A stretch of DNA of 57,889 nt from Clostridiales bacterium (lineage in GTDB: Bacteria > Bacillota > Clostridia > Lachnospirales > Lachnospiraceae), in contig JAGZJZ010000039.1 of assembly GCA_018365455.1 (NCBI GenBank), forward strand, positions 1 to 57,889. Direction: 5' to 3'. The notes beneath the pieces are model-generated. The model ran no database searches. It saw only the letters and a program-made list of their open reading frames with translations, and was not told the origin of the DNA. Position 1 is the stretch's first letter; each line of letters begins with the position of its first letter. Shown here one piece after another: positions 52,540-57,889 of the stretch. The position numbers and the translations under genes are program-made.

Positions 52540-53730
52540 ATGCTTAATAAAAAATCAGTAGATGATATTAACGTAAAAGGCCAGCGTGTACTGGTTCGTT
52601 GTGATTTCAACGTACCGTTACAGGAAGGTAAAATTACAGATGAAAACCGTTTAGTTGCAGCTCTTCCTACAATTAAGAAATTAATTGCAGACGGCGGAAA
52701 GGTAATCCTCTGCTCCCATCTTGGAAAACCCAAGGGAGAGGCAAAGCCGGAATTATCTTTAGCACCTGTTGCAGCTCGTTTATCAGAATTATTAGGACAG
52801 GAAGTAAAATTTGCAGCAGATCCTGAAGTAGTGGGAGCAAATGCAAAAGCAGCTGTGGAAGCAATGAACGATGGCGATGTAGTTCTTCTTGAAAATACAC
52901 GTTACAGAGCAGAAGAAACAAAGAATGGCGAAGCATTCAGCAAAGAATTAGCTTCTCTTTGTGATGTATTTGTAAATGATGCATTTGGTACAGCCCACAG
53001 AGCACACTGCTCTAACGTAGGGGTTACACAGTATGTGAAAACAGCTGTTGTTGGATACTTAATGCAAAAAGAAATTGATTTCTTGGGAAATGCAGTAAAT
53101 AATCCGGAGAGACCATTTGTAGCGATCCTTGGCGGATCCAAAGTTTCCTCTAAGATTTCTGTAATCAACAACCTGCTTGATAAAGTAGATACTTTAATCA
53201 TCGGCGGTGGTATGTGCTTTACATTCGCAAAAGCACAGGGAATGGAAATCGGTAAATCTTTAGTAGAGCCTGATTACCTGGATTACTCCAAAGAAATGGT
53301 AGAAAAAGCAAAAGCAAAAGGCGTAAATTTATTACTGCCGGTTGACTATATTGCAGCAAAAGAATTTTCAAATGACTCTGAATTCCGTACAGTAGAAGGA
53401 AATTTAGAAGCAGATGAAATGGGACTTGACATCGGACCTAAATCTGCTCAAATGTTTGCAGATGCATTAAAAGATGCTAAAACAGTAGTTTGGAATGGAC
53501 CAATGGGATGCTTCGAAATGTCCAACTTCGCAGGCGGAACAGTTGCAGTAGCAAAAGCACTTGCTGATATCGATGCTACTACCATCATCGGCGGCGGTGA
53601 CTCTGCAGCAGCAGTGAACCAGCTGGGATTTGGCGATAAAATGACTCATATTTCTACAGGCGGCGGCGCTTCACTTGAATTCCTGGAAGGAAAAGATCTT
53701 CCCGGAGTAGTAGCTGCAAACGATAAATAA
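52540..53730 (+). CDS. pgk: Phosphoglycerate kinase
   Basis: A 396-residue enzyme that makes ATP from 1,3-bisphosphoglycerate. It has VLVRCDFNVPLQ (about 17-28), LCSHLGKPKG, a GGSKVSSK lysine motif, WNGPMGCFEM and the C-terminal GGGDSAAAVNQ and STGGGASLEFLEG. AGGAGG at 52525-52530 precedes ATG by 9 nt. Two terminators and an R2 copy separate it from gap, and no clear promoter was found, so it may rely on partial read-through. Confidence 0.97.
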   Translation: MLNKKSVDDINVKGQRVLVRCDFNVPLQEGKITDENRLVAALPTIKKLIADGGKVILCSHLGKPKGEAKPELSLAPVAARLSELLGQEVKFAADPEVVGANAKAAVEAMNDGDVVLLENTRYRAEETKNGEAFSKELASLCDVFVNDAFGTAHRAHCSNVGVTQYVKTAVVGYLMQKEIDFLGNAVNNPERPFVAILGGSKVSSKISVINNLLDKVDTLIIGGGMCFTFAKAQGMEIGKSLVEPDYLDYSKEMVEKAKAKGVNLLLPVDYIAAKEFSNDSEFRTVEGNLEADEMGLDIGPKSAQMFADALKDAKTVVWNGPMGCFEMSNFAGGTVAVAKALADIDATTIIGGGDSAAAVNQLGFGDKMTHISTGGGASLEFLEGKDLPGVVAANDK

Positions 53731-53747
53731 GTTTCAATACAACTATA

Positions 53748-53778
53748 AAATCCGGGCAGTATCATGTCAGCCGGATTT
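53748..53778 (+). other. Hairpin between pgk and tpiA
   Basis: AAATCCGG (53748-53755) and CCGGATTT (53771-53778) form an 8-bp stem without a following T-run. Likely an mRNA processing or stability element. Confidence 0.5.
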
Positions 53779-53801
53779 AAAGAAAACAGGAGAATATAAT
53801 A

Positions 53802-54551
53802 ATGGCAAGAAAGAAAATTATCGCAGGAAACTGGAAAATGAACATGACTCCAAGTGAGGCAGTTGCATTAGTAAATGAATTAAAACCATTAGTAGCAAGC
53901 GAAGAAGTAGACGTAGTATTCTGCGTACCTGCAATCGACATTATCCCGGTTATGGAAGCAGCAAAAGGCTCTAACATCCAGGTTGGTGCTGAAAATATGT
54001 ACTATGAAGAAAAAGGTGCTTTCACAGGAGAAATCTCACCTGCAATGTTAACAGATGTTGGAGTAAAATATGTAGTTCTGGGACATTCTGAAAGAAGAGA
54101 ATACTTCGCAGAAACAAACGAAACAGTAAACAAGAAAGTATTAAAAGCTTTCGAACATGGAATTACACCAATCGTTTGCTGTGGCGAAACATTAGAGCAG
54201 AGAGAACAGGGCGTAACAATTGATTTCATCCGTCAGCAGATCAAAGTTGCATTCTTAAATGTAACAGCAGATCAGGCTAAGACAGCTGTAATCGCTTACG
54301 AACCAATCTGGGCAATCGGAACAGGTAAAGTAGCAACAACAGAGCAGGCTCAGGAAGTTTGTGCTGCAATCCGTGTCTGCATCGGCGAAATCTATGATCA
54401 GGCAACAGCAGAAGCAATCCGCATCCAGTACGGCGGATCTGTATCAGCATCAAGCGCTGCAGAATTATTTGCTCAGGCAGATATTGATGGCGGTCTTGTA
54501 GGCGGAGCTGCATTAAAACCAGACTTTGGTAAAATCGTAAATTACAAATAA
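53802..54551 (+). CDS. tpiA: Triosephosphate isomerase
   Basis: A 249-residue TIM-barrel enzyme interconverting dihydroxyacetone phosphate and glyceraldehyde-3-phosphate. It shows AGNWKMN (Lys 12 region), the electrophile His in VLGHSERRE, the catalytic Glu in AYEPIWAIGTG, and the phosphate loop with YGGSVSASSAAEL. ACAGGAG precedes ATG. High-expression codon use like gap and pgk. Followed by an intrinsic terminator. Confidence 0.97.
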   Translation: MARKKIIAGNWKMNMTPSEAVALVNELKPLVASEEVDVVFCVPAIDIIPVMEAAKGSNIQVGAENMYYEEKGAFTGEISPAMLTDVGVKYVVLGHSERREYFAETNETVNKKVLKAFEHGITPIVCCGETLEQREQGVTIDFIRQQIKVAFLNVTADQAKTAVIAYEPIWAIGTGKVATTEQAQEVCAAIRVCIGEIYDQATAEAIRIQYGGSVSASSAAELFAQADIDGGLVGGAALKPDFGKIVNYK

Positions 54552-54579
54552 TTTATGATTAAATAGATAAAATTAGTCA

Positions 54580-54609
54580 AACCCTCCGGCAGCTTGCTGG
54601 AGGGTTTTT
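54580..54609 (+). terminator. Intrinsic terminator after tpiA
   Basis: A 12-position stem, 54580-54591 with 54595-54606, 3-nt loop, then TTTTT. Confidence 0.9.
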
Positions 54610-54737
54610 CCGACCCATCTTTGACTTTCTTTCATATAAAGCCTGGTCTGCTTTTTGATATAATTTCATTCATAAGACTTTACAAAATGGCGCCGGTCTA
54701 TAAAAGCATCTTATGGGGAGAAAACCCCAAATTTGAA

Positions 54738-54767
54738 TTGCAGCCCCCCAACATTTAGTGCTATAAT
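54738..54767 (+). promoter_or_regulatory. Predicted sigma-A promoter of hom
   Basis: TTGCAG (54738-54743), 18 bp, TATAAT (54762-54767), 50 nt before the start. A second TATAAT at 54657-54662 lacks a good -35. A small GGGG/CCCC hairpin (54715-54728) precedes it. Confidence 0.6.
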
Positions 54768-54817
54768 AAAAAACGTAAGTGATGTCCTGTCACAAAAGGA
54801 TAAAAAAGGAGAAAGAG

Positions 54818-56116
54818 ATGAGCGAGGTAAAGAAAATCAACATTGCCCTGCTTGGTCTGGGTACTGTGGGTACCGGAGTTTACAAGGTCCTGAAGAGCCA
54901 GCGGGAGGAAATGCCCTGTAAGATTGGCGCGGAACTTGTGGTTAAGAAAATTCTGGTCCGCAACCTGGAGAAGGCTGCAGCCAAGGTGGATGATCCGTCA
55001 GTGCTTACGAATGACTGGAACGAAATCATTCAGGACAACGAGATCGAAATCGTCATTGAAGTAATGGGAGGGATGGAACCAGCCAAAACTTATATGATGG
55101 AGGCTCTTGCAGCAGGGAAGAATGTAGTTACAGCCAACAAGGATCTGGTGGCAGTTGATGGAAAAGAGCTATTGGATATGGCAGCATTGCATCAGAAGGA
55201 TTTCTTGTTTGAGGCAGCTGTTGCAGGCGGAATTCCAATTATACGCCCATTAAAGCAGTGTCTGGCTGGAAATCATCTGTCTGAAGTCATTGGTATTGTA
55301 AATGGAACCACAAATTTTATTTTAACGAAAATGACGGAAGACGGTATGGAATTTGCAGATGCTCTGGCAATGGCTACGGAACTTGGATATGCAGAAGCAG
55401 ATCCCACAGCAGATGTAGAAGGACTGGATGCAGGGCGTAAGATGGCGATTATGGCTTCCATCGCATTTAATTCCAGGGTTACTTTCCAGGATGTGTATAC
55501 GGAAGGAATCACAAAGATCACAGCAACCGATATCCGATACGCCAAGGAAATGGGATGCCATATTAAACTGCTAGGCGTTGCCCGGAACACAGAGGAAGGG
55601 ATAGAGGCAAGAGTACATCCCATGCTGATTCCAAGCACACATCCGTTAGCGGCGGTTAATGATTCTTTTAATGCGGTATTTGTACATGGTGATGCGGTGG
55701 ATGATGCGATGTTCTATGGCAGAGGTGCTGGAGAATTACCCACAGCCAGTGCCATTACAGGAGATGTATGTGATATTGCCAGAAACATTCGGTTTGGATG
55801 CACCGGCAGGATCAGTTGTACCTGCTACAAAGATTTGCCGATTATGAAGATAGAGGATGTCAAAAGCCGCTATTTTCTGCGCATGCAGGTAGAGGACCAC
55901 CCGGGCGTACTGGCAAGTGTAGCCAGTGTATTCGGTAACAATGGTGTGAGTATCGAGAAGATTATTCAAAAGACAAAACGAGGTGATCTGGCTGAAATTG
56001 TCGTGATTACAGATTCAATTGAGGGGCGCCACTTTGATGATTCCCTGAAAATATTTGCAAGCATGTCAATGATCAATGAGATTTCAGCAGTAATCAGGGT
56101 GTACGGACACTCATAA
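54818..56116 (+). CDS. hom: Homoserine dehydrogenase with ACT domain
   Basis: A 432-residue enzyme reducing aspartate semialdehyde to homoserine for threonine and methionine synthesis. It has the nucleotide fold INIALLGLGTVGTGVYK, the catalytic region with EAAVAGGIPIIRPL and NGTTNFILTKM, GLDAGRKMAI, and a C-terminal ACT domain (about 355-432, DHPGVLASVASVFG), which suggests threonine feedback. ATG 54818 has AAAGGAG upstream; the ATG at 54779 is unlikely. Confidence 0.96.
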   Translation: MSEVKKINIALLGLGTVGTGVYKVLKSQREEMPCKIGAELVVKKILVRNLEKAAAKVDDPSVLTNDWNEIIQDNEIEIVIEVMGGMEPAKTYMMEALAAGKNVVTANKDLVAVDGKELLDMAALHQKDFLFEAAVAGGIPIIRPLKQCLAGNHLSEVIGIVNGTTNFILTKMTEDGMEFADALAMATELGYAEADPTADVEGLDAGRKMAIMASIAFNSRVTFQDVYTEGITKITATDIRYAKEMGCHIKLLGVARNTEEGIEARVHPMLIPSTHPLAAVNDSFNAVFVHGDAVDDAMFYGRGAGELPTASAITGDVCDIARNIRFGCTGRISCTCYKDLPIMKIEDVKSRYFLRMQVEDHPGVLASVASVFGNNGVSIEKIIQKTKRGDLAEIVVITDSIEGRHFDDSLKIFASMSMINEISAVIRVYGHS

Positions 56117-56142
56117 AATACAGACAGGATGGAAGAGAAAAC

Positions 56143-57522
56143 GTGGAAAAACTATTTAAATTACGAGAAAATCATACGAATGTAAAAACGGAAATCATTG
56201 CAGGTATTACCACATTTATGGCGATGGCCTATATTTTAGCAGTAAACCCGAATATTTTGTCCAGTACAGGTATGGATAAGGGAGCGGTATTCACCGCAAC
56301 AGCCCTTGCGTCTCTGGTAGGAACGCTGTGTATGGCAATATTCGCAAATTATCCCTTTGTACTGGCTCCGGGTATGGGATTAAATGCATATTTTGCCTAT
56401 ACGATTGTTGCGGATATGGGATACAGCTGGCAGGTTGCTCTTGCGGCTGTATTTGTAGAAGGTATTCTTTTTATTCTGCTTTCTGCAGTTAAGGTGAGAG
56501 AAGCATTATTTGATGCAATTCCAATGACTTTAAAACATGCGGTAAGTGTGGGAATTGGTTTGTTTATCGCATTTATCGGACTGCAGAACTGCCACCTGGT
56601 ATTAGGAAGCTCCACGCTGGTTACGCTGTTTTCCATGAAAAAGTTCCAGGGACTCCATGATGGTATGGGCAGTTTTCAGGATGTGGGAATCACAGTATTA
56701 TTAGCGATCATCGGTATTATCATAACAGCTATTCTGGTTGTCCGTAAGGTCAAAGGAAATATCCTGTGGGGAATGCTGATTACATGGCTTCTGGGAATCA
56801 TTTGCCAGCTTAGCGGATTATATGTACCCAATGCAGAAATTGGATTGTTTTCTTTGATACCGGATTTCAGCGGTGGTATTTCAATTCCGGATATATCACC
56901 GGTATTCTTTAAAATGAGCTTTTCCGGTATGCAGATTGGACAGTTTGCCATGGTTGTATTTGCGTTGCTGTTCGTTGACTTATTTGATACATTAGGTGCC
57001 CTCATCGGTCTTGCAACCAAGGCAGATATGCTGGATAAAGACGGTAAGCTGCCCCGCATTAAAGGCGCGCTGATGGCAGATGCAGTGGCAACAACGGCAG
57101 GTGCGGTATTTGGAACCTCTACTACGACTACTTATGTGGAAAGTGCAACCGGAGTATCCGAAGGAGGACGTACCGGACTGACAGCGGTAGTTGCAGCGGT
57201 ATTATTTGGACTGGCTCTGTTCCTGTCACCTATTTTCCTGGCAATACCGTCTTTCGCTACTGCGCCGGCACTGATCATGGTAGGATTCTTTATGCTTTCC
57301 AATGTTACAAAGATTGATTTCGATGATATGAGAGAAGGAATTCCTGCATTTATCTGTATCGCAGCAATGCCATTTTTCTATAGCATCTCAGAAGGTATCG
57401 CTATGGGCATGATTTCATACGTAGCACTTCATCTGGCATCCAAGAAGGTGGAACGCAAGAAGATGAGCGTTATTATGTATATTCTGGCTATATTGTTTAT
57501 ACTCAAGTATTTATTCCTGTAA
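56143..57522 (+). CDS. NCS2 family purine (hypoxanthine/guanine) permease
   Basis: A 459-residue transporter of 12-14 membrane segments in the AzgA/PbuG branch of NCS2. It has EIIAGITTFMAMAYILAVNP at the N terminus, APGMGLNAYFAYT, DLFDTLGALIG and ATTAGAVFGTSTTTTYVES. This branch moves adenine, guanine or hypoxanthine with protons. GTG start, with GGAAGAG upstream. Only 26 nt from hom, so no purine riboswitch fits before it; probably co-transcribed with hom. Confidence 0.92.
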   Translation: MEKLFKLRENHTNVKTEIIAGITTFMAMAYILAVNPNILSSTGMDKGAVFTATALASLVGTLCMAIFANYPFVLAPGMGLNAYFAYTIVADMGYSWQVALAAVFVEGILFILLSAVKVREALFDAIPMTLKHAVSVGIGLFIAFIGLQNCHLVLGSSTLVTLFSMKKFQGLHDGMGSFQDVGITVLLAIIGIIITAILVVRKVKGNILWGMLITWLLGIICQLSGLYVPNAEIGLFSLIPDFSGGISIPDISPVFFKMSFSGMQIGQFAMVVFALLFVDLFDTLGALIGLATKADMLDKDGKLPRIKGALMADAVATTAGAVFGTSTTTTYVESATGVSEGGRTGLTAVVAAVLFGLALFLSPIFLAIPSFATAPALIMVGFFMLSNVTKIDFDDMREGIPAFICIAAMPFFYSISEGIAMGMISYVALHLASKKVERKKMSVIMYILAILFILKYLFL

Positions 57523-57889
57523 TCACAGGGATTAGAAATTATAGGCAGGTATTGGAAGCATCGTGAGGTGTTTACAGTACCTGTTTTTTGTGTGCCGGCA
57601 GGGCATGTTTAGTGCGGAACGAAGCAATGTGAAGACTAGTAGTACAGCGTTTTAGATGCATTATATTTGGGTTTTGCTGAGTAAGGACGCTTTGTATAAG
57701 ACAGGTAGTGTACGGAAAGATGGGCGTGGGAAACTGGTATGGACTCCGTCAGCTGGCCGCAGAACTGGTATTTTCTAACCTTTCCGAAGTGCTTTTTGGC
57801 GGCACGCGGGCATTCACCGAGAAATCCTGATGCATTTCTCGGTTCAGTGCCCGCTTACAATCCGATGGGAGCCAGTCGAATTGTATCCG
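57523..57889 (+). other. Terminal intergenic region with two hairpins
   Basis: No gene is seen in the last 367 nt. CAGGTA/TACCTG with TTTTTT (57546-57589) is a likely terminator for the permease. Near the end, GCGGGCA/TGCCCGC encloses CCGAGAAAT/ATTTCTCGG (57806-57854), a strong cruciform with no T-run, perhaps part of another repeat cut by the window edge. Confidence 0.6.

Noticed and set aside
52343..52561. 72-aa open frame between gap and pgk
   Set aside because: It is made by the R2 repeat and adjoining terminator hairpins, has no ribosome site, and overlaps the pgk start.
56100..56143. A purine riboswitch before the NCS2 permease
   Set aside because: Only 26 nt separate hom from the permease, too short for the aptamer.

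Overview
The window looks like a chromosomal segment from an endospore-forming, low-to-mid GC Firmicute, most likely a Lachnospiraceae (Blautia/Dorea-type gut clostridium). The basis is a complete spoIIIAA-AH operon, spoIVB beside spo0A, CotF-type coat proteins, an isoprenoid/DNA-repair operon in clostridial order (nusB-xseA-xseB-ispA-dxs-tlyA-nadK-argR-recN), iscR-iscS-iscU-mnmA, and a gap/pgk/tpiA block. The family is an inference from gene content and order; no database search was possible.

Layout. (1) 150-12792, all +: a glycan/glycopeptide locus with a GH38 alpha-mannosidase, an M17 leucyl aminopeptidase, a large unrecognised protein, a DUF4091/GH123-like glycosidase, a YesM/YesN-type histidine kinase and AraC response regulator, and an organophosphate-family MFS transporter. 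(2) 12841-13773, -: a carbamate kinase with unusual phosphate-loop motifs. (3) 13774-15190: no protein gene, but a consensus sigma-A promoter under an A+T-rich upstream tract, a stop-riddled purine-rich stretch of about 970 nt, and two strong terminators. I read it as a large, probably abundant non-coding RNA of a family I do not recognise; it is the most unusual item here. (4) 15191-20637: spoIIIAA-AH. (5) 20836-24207: prfC, a LuxR-type regulator and a Cys-repeat lipoprotein. (6) 24360-33564: Asp23 protein, then nusB to recN. (7) 33745-40230: spoIVB, spo0A, glgA, two small coat-like proteins, and a Rpn-type nuclease paired with a GNAT_C acyltransferase. (8) 40225-46477: a heterodimeric ABC exporter, a cell-wall-binding repeat protein and a SpoVB/MurJ-like flippase. 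(9) 46763-50991: Fe-S/tRNA thiolation genes and a histidinol-phosphatase-like PHP protein. (10) 51265-57522: gap, pgk, tpiA, hom and an NCS2 purine permease.

Two families of short dispersed intergenic repeats run through the window. R1 is a roughly 50-bp element with a conserved core around CAGAAAGCAATTTT. R2 is a GC-rich hairpin element of 40-115 bp, found before the M17 gene, inside the spoIIIA operon, before iscR and before pgk.

Working together: region 1 appears to sense an extracellular signal, then degrade mannose/hexosamine-bearing glycopeptides in the cytoplasm. The sporulation genes supply the forespore feeding channel (spoIIIA), SigK checkpoint signalling (spoIVB) and the master regulator (spo0A). 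The iscRSU-mnmA cluster supplies sulfur for Fe-S clusters and tRNA 2-thiouridine. I saw no tRNA or rRNA genes, prophage, insertion sequence or CRISPR array.
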